A stretch of DNA of 64,000 nt from assembly GCF_017308975.1 (NCBI RefSeq), contig NZ_JADWPD010000028.1, forward strand, positions 62,001-126,000. Direction: 5' to 3'. Position numbers and translations under genes: made by a program. The DNA is from Amycolatopsis sp. MtRt-6. GTDB lineage: Bacteria; Actinomycetota; Actinomycetes; Mycobacteriales; Pseudonocardiaceae. Positions 18,001 to 26,992 of the stretch are shown piece after piece (position 1 is the stretch's first letter; every line of letters starts with the position of its first letter). A model generated the notes under the pieces. It worked only from the letters and a program-made list of their open reading frames with translations, was not told where the DNA came from and did not search any database.

Positions 18001-21000
18001 ATCTCCCCGATCGAGTGGCCCAGCAGGACGTCCGGGCGCAGGCCCCACGACTCGAACAGCCGGTACTGCGCGACGCCGAAGGCGAACAACGCGGCTTGGG
18101 CGTGGTCGGTGCGGTCCAGCGCTTCCCCGCCGGAGAAGGCGATGGCGCGCACATTGCCCCCCAGGGCTTCGCACGCCTCGTCGAAGGCGTCGGCGAACAC
18201 CGGGAACTGCTCGGCCAGGTCCCGGCCCATCCCGGCCCGCTGCGCGCCCTGCCCGCCGAACAGCACGGCCAGCCGGGTTCCACTTCGGACGGTCCGGCCG
18301 GGCACGCGCCCTTCGGCAACGGCTCGCAGGGCCTCCCGGTTCGCCGCGGGCACCAGCACGCGGTGGGCCAGAGGCGTCCGCCGGGCCAGGGTGTAGGCGA
18401 CGTCGACGGTGTCGGGCGCTTCGGCCAACCCGGCCGCGACGAGCCGGAGGGCGTCGCCGTCCGCGGCGCTGAGCAACCAGGGCGCCGCGGGGAACGGCCG
18501 CCGCGCCGGCGCCTCCGACCGCGGTGCCTCCTCGACGATCACGTGGGCGTTGGTGCCGCCGATCCCGAACGCCGACACGCCCGCCCGGCGGACCCGGTCC
18601 GTCCGCGGCCACGGCCGGCCCTCCGCCAGCAGCGCCACCCCGCCGGCCGGCCAGTCGACGTGCGGGCTCGGCTCGTCCGCGTGCAGCGACGGCGGCAGGT
18701 GCTCGTGCTGCAACGCCGTCACCGCCTTGATCACGCCGGCGATCCCGGCCGCGGCCTGGGTGTGGCCGATGTTCGACTTCACCGAGCCCAGCCACAGCGG
18801 CTCCCGGCGCGGGCCACGCCCGTACGCCGCCATCAGCGCGTCCGCTTCGATCGGGTCGCCCAGCGGCGTTCCCGTCCCGTGCCCTTCGACGGCGTCGACG
18901 TCCGCGGCGGCCAGTCCCGCGTCCGCGAGCGCCGCCGCGATCAGCGCCTGCTGGGCGCGTCCGCTGGGCGCGGTCAGGCCGTTCGACGCGCCGTCGGCGT
19001 TCACCGCGCTGCCGCGCAGCACCGCCAGCACCGGGTGCCCGTGCCGGCGGGCGTCGGACAGCCGTTCGAGCAGGATCACCCCGGCGCCCTCGGACCACGC
19101 CGTGCCGTCCGCTCCGGCCGCGTAGGACCGGCAGCGGCCGTCCGGTGAGAGGCCACGCTGCCGGCTGAAGGCCAGGAACGTCCGCGGGGTGGCCATCACG
19201 GTGGCCCCGCCGGCGAGGGCGAGCGAACACTCGCCTTCGCGCAGCGCCTTCACCGCGAGGTGCAGCGCGACCAGCGACGACGAGCAGGCCGTGTCGACGG
19301 TGAGGGCCGGTCCGGTGAGCCTGAAGGTGTAGGAGATCCGGCCCGAGGCCACCGCGTGCGAGGAGCCGATGCCCAGCCACGCCTCGAGTTCGTGGGGAGT
19401 GGTGAACCGGCTCGCGTAGTCCTCGTGCATCACGCCGACGAACACGCCCGTGTCGCTGCCGCGCAGCGCGGCGACGTCGAGGCCCGCCCGTTCGAACGCC
19501 TCCCAGGACGTCTCCAGCAGCAACCGCTGCTGCGGGTCGGTGGCCAGGGCTTCCCGCGGGGAGATGCCGAACATCCCGGGGTCGAAGTCCGCGAACCCGT
19601 CGAGGAACCCGCCGCGGCGGGTCACCGAGTGCCCGATCCGGTCCGGATCCGGGTCGTACAGCCCCGCCACGTCCCAGCCGCGATCGGCGGGGAATTCCCC
19701 GGTCGCGTCCACCCGGTCCGCCACGAGCCGCCACAGGTCCTCCGGCGAACGCACCCCGCCGGGAAACCGGCACGCCATCGCCACGACGGCGATCGGTTCC
19801 GCGGACGGCGCCTTCTCCGGTCGCGCCGGCACCGCCGGGCCCGCCGAGCGCAGCCGCGTCAGCTCGGCGATCACCGCGCCCGGCGTGGGGAAGTCGTAGA
19901 TCAGCGAGTGCGGGACGGGCACGCCGGTCAGCGCGGTGATCCGGTGCCGGAACTGCACGCCGGCCAGGGAGGACAAGCCGAGGTCGGTGAAGGGCCGGTC
20001 CCGCCAGCCGTCGCCGCCGTCGTGTCCGCAGAGGGCCGTCAGCTCGGCCCGCACCACCGCGGCGAGATCCGGCTGTTTCAGGGCGTTCCGCTTCGGTTTG
20101 CCCGACGCCGTCCGCGGGATCGAGCCGACTTCGACGTAGGCCACCGGAACTTTGTGCAGGGAAAGCCGGCTCAGACAGCGGCGACGCAGCTCTTCGGCGT
20201 CGAAGCCGTCCGGCCCGGCGACCACGAAGGCCACCGGCACCTGCCCGACGACGTCGTCGGGCCGGCCGGTCACGAGGACGTCCCGCACCGAAGGGGACTC
20301 TTCCAGCACCGCCTCGATCTCGGTCGGGTGGACGTTCTGGCCACCGCAGACGATCACGTCGTCGACCCGGCCGTCGAGCACCAGCCGGCCGCCTTCGAAC
20401 CGGCCGGCGTCGCCCATGCGGTACCAGCCGTCCCGCACCGGCGACCCGGTCTGCCCGTGGTAGCCCAGCATCAGTCCCGGGCCGCGGACGAGCACCTCCC
20501 CCGCGTCGATCCGGACCTCCATGCCGGGCACCGGGACCAGTCCCGGCTCACCGGGCCGCTCCACCGCGACCTTTCCCGTTTCGGTGCTCCCGTAGCCGTC
20601 GAGCAGCGGAAGGCCGAACAGCTCCCGGACCGCGGCGCGGGTCGCCGGCGTGCACGGCGCGCCGCCGGTCAAGCACAATCTCGGCGGGGTCACCGGGCCG
20701 TCGGCCTCCTGCCGGAGCCGGAGGTAGGTGGCCGGCACCCCGGCGAGCACGCAGCCCGGGTACTCGGCGAGCAGGTCCGGCGAGCAGCCGTCGGCGAGGC
20801 GGGTGTGGGCGCCGAGCGCGATCGTGGTGGTGAAGGCGAGCGACAGGGCGTAGGCGTGATGGAGCGGCAGCGGCCACACGACGGTGTCACCGGCTTCGAT
20901 CCCGTAGACGGGGGCGTAGCAGGCGGCGGCCGACCACAGCATCGCCCGCTGCGAAAGGCGAACGCCCTTCGGCCGTCCGGTGGTCCCGGAGGTGTAGAGC

Positions 21001-21440
21001 AGCCAAGCCGGCTCGTCCAGCCCGAGGTCGTCCCGCGGCGATCCCGCGGCCGGCGGTGGGTCCTCGACGAGGAGCACCCGCAGCCCCAGCCGTGCTCCCA
21101 GCTCGGCGTGCCGCGCCTCGGTGATCAGGAGCGTCGCCCCCGAGTCTTCGGCCAGGTGGGCCAGCTCGGCCTCGGTCGACCGCGCGCTCACCGGCACCCC
21201 GACGGCCGCCGCGCGCAGCACCGCCAGCAGGGCGACGACGAACTCGACCCGGTTGCCGACGTGGACCAGCACGCGATCGCCTCGGGAGACGTCGAGGCCG
21301 GTGGCCAGATCGGCACTGGCGCGGGCCAGCTCACCGTAGGTCAGCGTCCGCCGGCCGTCGGAGTAGGCAGGGCGTTCCGCGGGATGCGCGGACAACGCCG
21401 TCAGCAGCGGCCTGATGAACTCGGTTCGGATTTCCTCCAC
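15084..21440 (-). CDS. Type I polyketide synthase: CoA-ligase-ACP-KS-AT-DH-KR-ACP
   Basis: A 2118-residue single-module PKS. Order: acyl-CoA ligase/AMP-binding domain (about 1-460; YTSGTTGRPKG near 150, Lys in RTASGKPKRN near 448); ACP (Ser near 489 in DLGLSSLAG); KS (about 550-975; Cys near 718 in VDTACSSS, His in EGHGTGT and NIGHTQ); AT (about 1055-1370; GHSIGE near 1143, HAFH near 1236, which indicates malonyl-CoA); DH (His near 1417 in LADHVVGG, Asp near 1565 in LLDAAVHA); KR (GGTGALG near 1785, Tyr near 1924; a VDD motif and no Trp suggest B-type); ACP (Ser near 2069 in GFDSL). There is no ER or TE. Predicted action: activate a carboxylic acid, extend it once, and leave a 2-enoyl thioester for other enzymes. 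Confidence 0.95.
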   Translation of the reverse strand: MEEIRTEFIRPLLTALSAHPAERPAYSDGRRTLTYGELARASADLATGLDVSRGDRVLVHVGNRVEFVVALLAVLRAAAVGVPVSARSTEAELAHLAEDSGATLLITEARHAELGARLGLRVLLVEDPPPAAGSPRDDLGLDEPAWLLYTSGTTGRPKGVRLSQRAMLWSAAACYAPVYGIEAGDTVVWPLPLHHAYALSLAFTTTIALGAHTRLADGCSPDLLAEYPGCVLAGVPATYLRLRQEADGPVTPPRLCLTGGAPCTPATRAAVRELFGLPLLDGYGSTETGKVAVERPGEPGLVPVPGMEVRIDAGEVLVRGPGLMLGYHGQTGSPVRDGWYRMGDAGRFEGGRLVLDGRVDDVIVCGGQNVHPTEIEAVLEESPSVRDVLVTGRPDDVVGQVPVAFVVAGPDGFDAEELRRRCLSRLSLHKVPVAYVEVGSIPRTASGKPKRNALKQPDLAAVVRAELTALCGHDGGDGWRDRPFTDLGLSSLAGVQFRHRITALTGVPVPHSLIYDFPTPGAVIAELTRLRSAGPAVPARPEKAPSAEPIAVVAMACRFPGGVRSPEDLWRLVADRVDATGEFPADRGWDVAGLYDPDPDRIGHSVTRRGGFLDGFADFDPGMFGISPREALATDPQQRLLLETSWEAFERAGLDVAALRGSDTGVFVGVMHEDYASRFTTPHELEAWLGIGSSHAVASGRISYTFRLTGPALTVDTACSSSLVALHLAVKALREGECSLALAGGATVMATPRTFLAFSRQRGLSPDGRCRSYAAGADGTAWSEGAGVILLERLSDARRHGHPVLAVLRGSAVNADGASNGLTAPSGRAQQALIAAALADAGLAAADVDAVEGHGTGTPLGDPIEADALMAAYGRGPRREPLWLGSVKSNIGHTQAAAGIAGVIKAVTALQHEHLPPSLHADEPSPHVDWPAGGVALLAEGRPWPRTDRVRRAGVSAFGIGGTNAHVIVEEAPRSEAPARRPFPAAPWLLSAADGDALRLVAAGLAEAPDTVDVAYTLARRTPLAHRVLVPAANREALRAVAEGRVPGRTVRSGTRLAVLFGGQGAQRAGMGRDLAEQFPVFADAFDEACEALGGNVRAIAFSGGEALDRTDHAQAALFAFGVAQYRLFESWGLRPDVLLGHSIGEITAAHVAGVLTLADAATLVAARGRLMAALPGGGVMIAVEATEAEVVPHVGDAVAVAAVNGPRSVVLSGERAATTALADRFGGGTLLRVSHAFHSPLLEPMLDEFHEVAAGLRHHRPVLPLVSCVTGEPVEEIEPGHWRRHARSTVRFADALATAAAPGPAVGLEIGPAPVLGRLAAGVMPVVTATKSDSGMLAAAGAVHTAGGRVDWPAVFAGSGARITPLPTYPFKRTRYWLDQPAPEQDGGDHAVLGPALEAPGSPRVVHGGSLGVRRHRWLADHVVGGSVLVPGTVFAELALHAGGAAVGELAIEAPLRLGTEDVHVQVVVDEPRIDVYARGRDEKHWRKHAGGKLRPRGPRPSGWSGEWPPAGAAEADVAEAYRGHAYGPAFRAVRRLWARDAEFFAEVEVPPGAGGRFELHPVLLDAAVHATALAEGPAAQPRVPFLWSGVEVYAPGARRARVHGVRLGSGAVRVTLYDEAGNPVAVVESLTTRPMAAPDTMLYRPQWIPMSPVAATEPVRTVEITPGDVRAAAGHALTVLQDWQGSGDRLLLVTRNATGPDPDPAAAAAWGLGCAAAAEHPGRIGLVDLEPGFPAARAADLAGGSAEPQVAVRDGVPHALRITRAAPAPAQPVDPSGTVLITGGTGALGALLARHLVTAHDVRHLLLVSRSGPAAPGAGELLASLRSLGADVRIVAADVADRATVARLAGSCDPPLTAVVHSAAVVDDGVLAAQTPERLDAVLRPKADAALVLDEVTRDLPLTAFILFSSVAGVFGKAGQANYAAANRVLDALACRRRAAGRPALSLAWGLWELGTGLGDRISATARRRIRASGVEGLTAEQGLALFDAALGSAEPVLVPVRFDPAAPLAPPTAGSSARLPAARQSWPENPAEPELRELLRAEVAAVLGHPDAAVIADDHPFPELGFDSLTVIELRTRLAGLSGIDLPATVVFDRPTVAELARHLLDLRRTAGIAR

Positions 21441-22081
21441 TGCTCCGGGTATACCGCAATCACCGCGGCTTCGTGCCGGGCCGCTCGCGCCGCAGCTCAG
21501 CCGGGGCTCGCTCCGGACGCAACCCCACGCCGACGAGATACACCGCCAACGTCCTCAGGACCGGCAGCCACTGTGCCGCGGTCATGAGCCGGCCCGCCGG
21601 ATCCGGGCGAGGTCGGCTTTCCGCACCGCGCCCCCGCCGCAGCCGCCCGGCCGGCCCGGTCGCGGATGAAGAACCTGAACTCGTTGACGAGGACGACGAC
21701 CGCAGCGTCCTGGCTGTGCTCGAGTATCCGAACCGCTGACCGGCGCGTGCCGGGTTGCGGCCTTCCCACATCCGCTGCGGGATTCTCGAACCGTTGGACA
21801 GGGTATTGTCCCCCGGGGCCGCGGCTTTCCGCTGCTGCGGTTGCCGGTCCGGTCAGCCGGCCATGGCCAGTGTGACACCGGCCGCCGGCATGGCAAAGCG
21901 CGCGATTGTCTTCGCCGCCGTGTCTCGACCCCCAGCTGATTCGTTCGGCGCTTCGTGTGTCAGCCCCAGCCTAGCAGTGGGCCGCGTCGCCCGCGAGGCT
22001 TTCAGCTACAGCCGAAACCGCGTGGGCACCTGTGCGGCTTGCGCATTGCCTTCTCGGGTGCGGGGGCGGCAGAATCGACTG
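21441..22081. other. 641-base gap with possible short relict ORFs
   Basis: No firm gene. On the minus strand, one frame reads like protein near 21660-21730 (LVNEFRFFIRDRAG). Another frame ends RKADLARIRRAGS at a TGA that overlaps an ATG (near 21583), starting a 41-codon frame (MTAAQWLPVLRTLAVYLVGV onward) that runs to about 21460. This looks like a small coupled gene pair with a frame break in the first member, or its remains. The right half probably holds the promoter of the SDR gene; the left end the PKS promoter. Confidence 0.3.
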
Positions 22082-22834
22082 GTGAGCGATCCGCTACTTT
22101 CAGGCAAGGCAGCGTTCGTTTCCGGTGGGACGAAGGGGATCGGGCGAGCGGTGTGCGTCGCGCTGGCTGGTTCCGGCGCGCAAATCGTCACTTGCTACAG
22201 CACGGACAGCGCGGCGGCGGAAAACACCCGGAGTCAGCTGGCCGAACTCGGTTCGCATGTCGTCGTCAGGGCGGACATCAGCAGTTCGGAGGGTGTCGAG
22301 CACGTTGCCGATGTCTGCGCGGAAACCTTTCCGGACGGCCTCGACACAATAGTGAACAATGCAGCTCTTGTCCATGGTGCCCCGCTCACCGAAGCTTCGG
22401 CCGAGTCACTTCGCCAGATGGCCGACATCAATGTCGTCGGTCCGCTCCTGGTGACCCAACGGCTCTTGCCCATGGTTCGAGAGGGCGGATCCGTCATCAA
22501 CATCGGATCGCGGATCGCGGCGCTCGGGAGGAGCGGCAGGGTTGGCTACACGGCCGCCAAGGCGAGTCTCTTGGGGCTGACCCGGTCCTTGTTCCGGGAG
22601 CTCGGTCCGCGGTCCATCCGGGTCAACCTGGTCACGCCCGGGATGATCGCGCCACCCGATCCGGTCGATTTGCCGGCCGCAGAAATGGCGGCGATAAGGC
22701 AACGTCTTCGGACACAGGTAGCTTTGGGACGACCGGGAACATCGGCCGAAGTCGCGGAAGTGGTCCTGTTCCTGGCAAGCGATCGCTCGAGTTACGTCAA
22801 TGGCGCCGAAATATCGGTCGATGGCGGGATGTAG
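22082..22834 (+). CDS. SDR family oxidoreductase (FabG-like)
   Basis: A 250-residue classical SDR from a GTG at 22082: cofactor loop SGGTKGIGRA, structural NNAALVHG, catalytic Ser in INIGSRIAALG and Tyr/Lys in YTAAKAS; it ends YVNGAEISVDGGM. The Thr-Lys and absence of an acidic residue after beta-2 are compatible with NADPH. It belongs to the PKS cluster by position and could reduce a keto group of the product. The third codon position is visibly less GC-rich than in the PKS. Its 3' end overlaps the methyltransferase gene by 43 bases, tail to tail. Confidence 0.9.
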   Translation: MSDPLLSGKAAFVSGGTKGIGRAVCVALAGSGAQIVTCYSTDSAAAENTRSQLAELGSHVVVRADISSSEGVEHVADVCAETFPDGLDTIVNNAALVHGAPLTEASAESLRQMADINVVGPLLVTQRLLPMVREGGSVINIGSRIAALGRSGRVGYTAAKASLLGLTRSLFRELGPRSIRVNLVTPGMIAPPDPVDLPAAEMAAIRQRLRTQVALGRPGTSAEVAEVVLFLASDRSSYVNGAEISVDGGM

Positions 22835-23661
22835 TGGAGCGGTTTTCGCGTCCACACGGAGACGAGGGTCGGCGACAACTGGTACGACCACGGATTCGTC
22901 CGGTAATGCCGGCGCAGATCCCGCTCGAAGCGGCGCAGCTCCGGCTCGCTGACTGTCTTGGTCGCGAGCGCGGTCGAACGGAACGCCTCCAGCGCGCCCA
23001 GGAGTTCGGCAGCTCCTTCGGGTCCCTGCGAGCTGATCCAGGAATTTCCTCGCAGGTCGACCGGCCCGGTTGCCCCGGCGGCGCGCAGCAGGAGAGGTAG
23101 CCGGTAGGCGAGTTGCGGGTCTTTTCCCAACGCGCTGAATGTGGCGGCGAGTGTTCTTCGCGGCAGATCCGAGCCGTCGAACGGTGGGTGAACCTGCCAG
23201 GATGTGTTGTCGAACTCCTGAAGCAGCAGTATGCCACCCGGAGCCACCGAGTCGTACAGCTTGCGCACGATCCCGGCAGGGTCCTCGACATGCGGCAGCA
23301 GCAACCGGGAGAAGACCACGTCGTACGGCCCGCCGGGCACGGCCGGCACGAGTTCGATGTCGATCTGGCGGAAGTCGAAGCCGACCGTCGACGACGTCCG
23401 CAGTTCCGACAGGGAATCTCCGGGCAGGCTCGCGTGGAGGTCCATACCGGTCACTTTCCCGCCCGGCTCGACCTCGGCACCGAGCAATCGCATCACCTCG
23501 CCTGGTCCGCAGCCCATGTCCAAACAGCGCATACCGGGGGACACGCCCGCGGACCTGAGCACCGCCCGGGTCGGCTCTTCGCACGCCTGCGCCAGCCGGC
23601 GCAGGCGGGTCTGCTCGGCGGCGGGGTTCGCGAACGTGTACTTGCCGTCGCCGGAAGACAT
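22792..23661 (-). CDS. Class I SAM-dependent methyltransferase
   Basis: A 289-residue methyltransferase: motif I CLDMGCGPGEVMRLL, acidic end of beta-2 in GMDLHAS, and motif IV DVVFSRLLLPHVEDP, the UbiE/COQ5-like pattern. It lies 12 bases downstream of the MHS transporter gene, in the same direction. Probable O- or C-methylation of the polyketide product; the acceptor cannot be read from sequence. Confidence 0.88.
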   Translation of the reverse strand: MSSGDGKYTFANPAAEQTRLRRLAQACEEPTRAVLRSAGVSPGMRCLDMGCGPGEVMRLLGAEVEPGGKVTGMDLHASLPGDSLSELRTSSTVGFDFRQIDIELVPAVPGGPYDVVFSRLLLPHVEDPAGIVRKLYDSVAPGGILLLQEFDNTSWQVHPPFDGSDLPRRTLAATFSALGKDPQLAYRLPLLLRAAGATGPVDLRGNSWISSQGPEGAAELLGALEAFRSTALATKTVSEPELRRFERDLRRHYRTNPWSYQLSPTLVSVWTRKPLHYIPPSTDISAPLT

Positions 23662-23673
23662 CTGGCCGAGCTC

Positions 23674-24948
23674 CTACTGGTCGATGCGGATGGTTCGGGT
23701 GTCCGGGAGGCGCAGCGCGGCCAGCAGGCCGATCGATCCACACGCCATCAACACGAGAGCGGGCGCGAGTGTGTGGCCGACCGAGGTCGACGACAGCAGC
23801 TGGATCACCACCGGTGGCAATCCGGAGAAGACCAATCCGCCCACGGTACTCGCCAGTCCGCCTGCCGTGGCGCGAATGTCTCTGGGATACAGTTCCATCG
23901 ACACCGCGTGAATCGAGCCGAGACACAACGGAATCGGCAGGGCGAGGAGAATGCCGCCGATGATGGCGCCGGCCAAGGTGCCGCCGGTCGCTATCGAGAA
24001 AGCCGGGACGGCGGTCGCGATACTGACCCCCGCGGCCAGCAAGAGGGGCACTTTCCTGCCGAGGCGATCGCCGAGTACGCCCACCACGGGATTGAGCAGC
24101 GCGGACCCGGCGATCAGGATCAACGGCATCAGCCGCGCCTGCGCTTCGGGCAGCCCGGAGACGCGGATCAGAAAGCTTGGATAGTAGACAATCAGCAGGT
24201 AGACCGGGGTGCCGAGGCCGCCCAGCAGGCTGAGCTGGGCCACGGTTTTCCAGTTCGCGCGAATTTTCCTGAACCTGAATCGGAAGCCTTCGCGGTCCCG
24301 GCCGGGGAGCGGCTCGGAAAGCTTGCGGCGAAGGTGGAACCCGAGAACGGCGAGCGGGATCGCCGCCAGGAAGGGAGTTCGCCAGCCCCAGGAGTCGAAG
24401 GCGGCCGGCGGAAGCCGGGCGGACAGGGTGGCGCCGGCCAGCGCCGCGAGCACCGTGGCCGCGTTTCCGGCTACCGCGATCAGTGAGGTGATGAGACCAC
24501 GCCGCCTCGGCTCCGCCTGCTCGCCGAGGTAGACGGGGATCACCGTCGTCTCGCCGCCGGACGCGAATCCTTGAACTATCCTGCATACAAAGAGCAGAAT
24601 CGGTGCCAGGGTTCCCGCTTGGGCATAGGTCGGCAACGCGCCGACCGCGGCGGTGGCCGAGCCGACGGCCAAAATGGTCGCGACCAGCGTCTTCTGCCGC
24701 CCGATGCGATCGGCGAGAAGGCCGACGGCGATACCGCCGATCGGCCGCGCCACGAAAGAAACACCAAACACGATGAGCGCTGCCAGGAAGGCCCGGTCGT
24801 CGTTCCCTGCCGGGAAGAACGCTTTTGCGATCGGAAGGACAAACAATCCGTACAGTGCGGCATCGTAGACTTCGATGAAGTGCCCTGTCACGGCGGCGAG
24901 CACCGGACGTTTCTTCTCCGTGTCTCCGGCGGATTCTTGCCGTGCCAT
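23674..24948 (-). CDS. MFS transporter, metabolite:H+ symporter (MHS) type
   Basis: A 424-residue twelve-helix transporter. The loop 2-3 signature (GLLADRIGRQKTLV), the FASGGETTVIPVYLGE segment and the GWRTPFLAAIPLAVLG region are typical of the MHS group (ProP, ShiA, KgtP). I chose the ATG at 24948 (GGGGGAG four to eight bases upstream); the longer frame adds 22 unlikely residues. MHS proteins usually import small acids or osmolytes, so here it may take up a precursor or export the product. It diverges from the glycosyltransferase with 65 bases between starts. Confidence 0.88.
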   Translation of the reverse strand: MARQESAGDTEKKRPVLAAVTGHFIEVYDAALYGLFVLPIAKAFFPAGNDDRAFLAALIVFGVSFVARPIGGIAVGLLADRIGRQKTLVATILAVGSATAAVGALPTYAQAGTLAPILLFVCRIVQGFASGGETTVIPVYLGEQAEPRRRGLITSLIAVAGNAATVLAALAGATLSARLPPAAFDSWGWRTPFLAAIPLAVLGFHLRRKLSEPLPGRDREGFRFRFRKIRANWKTVAQLSLLGGLGTPVYLLIVYYPSFLIRVSGLPEAQARLMPLILIAGSALLNPVVGVLGDRLGRKVPLLLAAGVSIATAVPAFSIATGGTLAGAIIGGILLALPIPLCLGSIHAVSMELYPRDIRATAGGLASTVGGLVFSGLPPVVIQLLSSTSVGHTLAPALVLMACGSIGLLAALRLPDTRTIRIDQ

Positions 24949-25013
24949 CCGTCTCCCCCGTAGAGTACGTGACATACAGGGACCAGTTCCGACGTTACTC
25001 GGGGGAATTGTCA

Positions 25014-26189
25014 ATGACTCGGATATCGCCTTCGCAGCACATCTTGACTCTACACACGGAGTGGTCGGGACACAACGGGATATCGGTCTTCAACCAGCAA
25101 CTGAGCCAGGCGCTTGCGGGCGTCGGTTGTCAGGTGACGGCGCGTGTCGCGGAACCGGGCGCGAGTGACGGTCTCGTCCGGGTGCAGGCACTCGATCCGC
25201 TGCCGGGAATCGATTCGGCCGGCCAGCTCCTGCGCACCGAAGAACTTCCCGGAAAGGTCGACCTCCTGATCGGTCACTCCCGGTTTTCCGGTTCGGCTGC
25301 CGTCTATTTGCGGAATCGGGTATACCCGGACGCGAAGGCCGCCCTGTTCATCCACACCAGCCCCGAGGAAGGGAATCGGCTCAGAGGGCTTCGCGGGCGC
25401 GCGGACCTGCTCGCGGAGATCGACGTGTCGATCGCCGGGGCAGCGGACATCGTGTTCGCCCTGGGACCGCTGCTCACCATGCGGGCACGTCGCCTCGCGG
25501 CTTCGCACGGCGTGCCCGCTGAACGCATCCGGGAGATCGTGCCGGGAATCAGCGACAGCGCGGTGGCGGAGAACGGGCACCACGGCGACGAGTTCCGGAT
25601 TCTGGTCCTCGGCCGGCTCGATGATCCGATCAAGGAGTCCGGCTTGGCCGCCGACATCGTCGGCGTCCTGAGGCAGAACGGGATGAGAGCGCAACTCGTG
25701 CTGCGCGGCGCCCGCGAAGAGTCGATCGACGGCCTGGAGCGAACCCTCTCCGAACGCGCGCGGTCGCCGGTGTGGGTTCGGCCGTTCACGACCGACAGGA
25801 CAGCGGTCGAGCGGGAGCTTCGCGCGGCCGATCTGCTGCTGGTGACCTCTCAGCACGAGGGGTTCGGGCTGGTGGCGTTCGAGGCTGCCAGCCACGCGAT
25901 CCCCGTCCTCGTCAGCCGGGAGAACAGCGGGGTGGGGATGTTCTTGAGCGATCCACGACGGGTACCGGCCGCGCTCGGCCTCTCCGGGACGGTGTCCGAC
26001 AGCTATGTCCACGAAGAGCGCGTGAGATTGTGGTCCGACGCGTTGACCCGAACGCTGACCGACCTCGACGAGGCTCGCCGCCGAGCGAGGGAACTTCGTG
26101 AGCACCTGCTGGCGCGGTACAGCTGGAGCGCCTGCGCCGAGACAGTGCGGTCCGAAGTCGCGACGCTTTCGGCCGAGCGATCGGGGTGA
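25014..26189 (+). CDS. GT4 family glycosyltransferase
   Basis: A 391-residue retaining GT-B enzyme: glycine-rich N-terminal opening (HTEWSGHNGISVFNQQLSQA), the phosphate/nucleotide site (ILVLGRLDDPIKESGL) and the C-terminal EX7E motif (SQHEGFGLVAFEAASH) of GT4. ATG at 25014 after GGGGGAA. It probably glycosylates the product of the neighbouring PKS or a precursor. It converges on the PhyH-like gene with 8 bases between stops. Confidence 0.87.
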   Translation: MTRISPSQHILTLHTEWSGHNGISVFNQQLSQALAGVGCQVTARVAEPGASDGLVRVQALDPLPGIDSAGQLLRTEELPGKVDLLIGHSRFSGSAAVYLRNRVYPDAKAALFIHTSPEEGNRLRGLRGRADLLAEIDVSIAGAADIVFALGPLLTMRARRLAASHGVPAERIREIVPGISDSAVAENGHHGDEFRILVLGRLDDPIKESGLAADIVGVLRQNGMRAQLVLRGAREESIDGLERTLSERARSPVWVRPFTTDRTAVERELRAADLLLVTSQHEGFGLVAFEAASHAIPVLVSRENSGVGMFLSDPRRVPAALGLSGTVSDSYVHEERVRLWSDALTRTLTDLDEARRRARELREHLLARYSWSACAETVRSEVATLSAERSG

Positions 26190-26197
26190 CACCGGCT

Positions 26198-26992
26198 TCA
26201 GGGCCGGACCAGTTCTCGCACCTCGACCGGCCAATCCGCCATGACCTCCGCCGGCGCCTCGAGGGACGCGTGGTTGCGCCAGGCGACCCAGTTCCTTTTG
26301 TAGACCAAGGAAAGCATCATGCGGGGCGCGGTCGTGTGGTTCGGCGTTCCCCGGTGCCAGAGCCGAAGGTCGCGGATGACGGCGGACCCCGCGGGCGCGT
26401 TCGTCCGGGTCGCGGGCCACCCCTCGGTCCGCTTCTCGAGATCCGTGGCGCCGGCTGTCCCGCGCAGGGTGTCGACGATGAGATGCGTCCCCGGCCAGAC
26501 TTCCGTGCTGCCGTTTTCGGTGGTGAAATCGCAGAGCAGGATGTTCACCGCCAACAGGGATGGCGGGGTCGGGACGCTGATCTCGCCGTCGAACGTGGGC
26601 GGACAGTCCCGGTGCACTCGTTGGTAGCTGGACCCCGGCTGGGTGAGGTTCGAGTTGCAGAAGGCAATCTTCAGACCTGCGCCGAGGATCGGCCGGAGAC
26701 ACTGCAACACTGCGGGATTCGCCAGGTAGAGCGCGCCGCCGAAGCGTCCGGCCAGGTGCGGCTGGATCTGGTAGTGACCGCTTCCGCTGTGGCTGGTCTG
26801 CAGCCGCGTGCTGTTCGTTGCCTTGAACTCCTCGAAGGTTCGCAGGTACTCGGCGCGTGCGGCTTCGACCTCTTCTCGCGGGATGACGTTTTCGAGGATT
26901 GCGTATCCGCGGTCGTGGAGATGCAGTACGACTTTGTCGACGTCTTCGGGGGAGAGCTGACGGCTCCGTACCTCGAGTGACTCCGACGTCAT
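26198..26992 (-). CDS. Phytanoyl-CoA dioxygenase (PhyH) family enzyme
   Basis: A 264-residue Fe(II)/2-oxoglutarate oxygenase. The HxD iron motif is VHRDCPPTF, the distal His is in DLRLWHRGTPN, and the 2-oxoglutarate-binding Arg is probably in APRMMLSLVY. ATG at 26992 chosen; the 54-residue longer frame lacks similarity. PhyH enzymes in secondary-metabolite clusters hydroxylate or halogenate aliphatic positions; the HxD (not HxG/A) motif favours hydroxylation. It completes the set of tailoring genes to the right of the PKS. Confidence 0.88.
   Translation of the reverse strand: MTSESLEVRSRQLSPEDVDKVVLHLHDRGYAILENVIPREEVEAARAEYLRTFEEFKATNSTRLQTSHSGSGHYQIQPHLAGRFGGALYLANPAVLQCLRPILGAGLKIAFCNSNLTQPGSSYQRVHRDCPPTFDGEISVPTPPSLLAVNILLCDFTTENGSTEVWPGTHLIVDTLRGTAGATDLEKRTEGWPATRTNAPAGSAVIRDLRLWHRGTPNHTTAPRMMLSLVYKRNWVAWRNHASLEAPAEVMADWPVEVRELVRP

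Noticed and set aside
16023..19148. 1041-codon + frame and a 1113-codon minus frame at 16432-19773
   Set aside because: Both lie inside the PKS gene in other frames, as is common at this GC content; they are Arg/Gly-rich without motifs.
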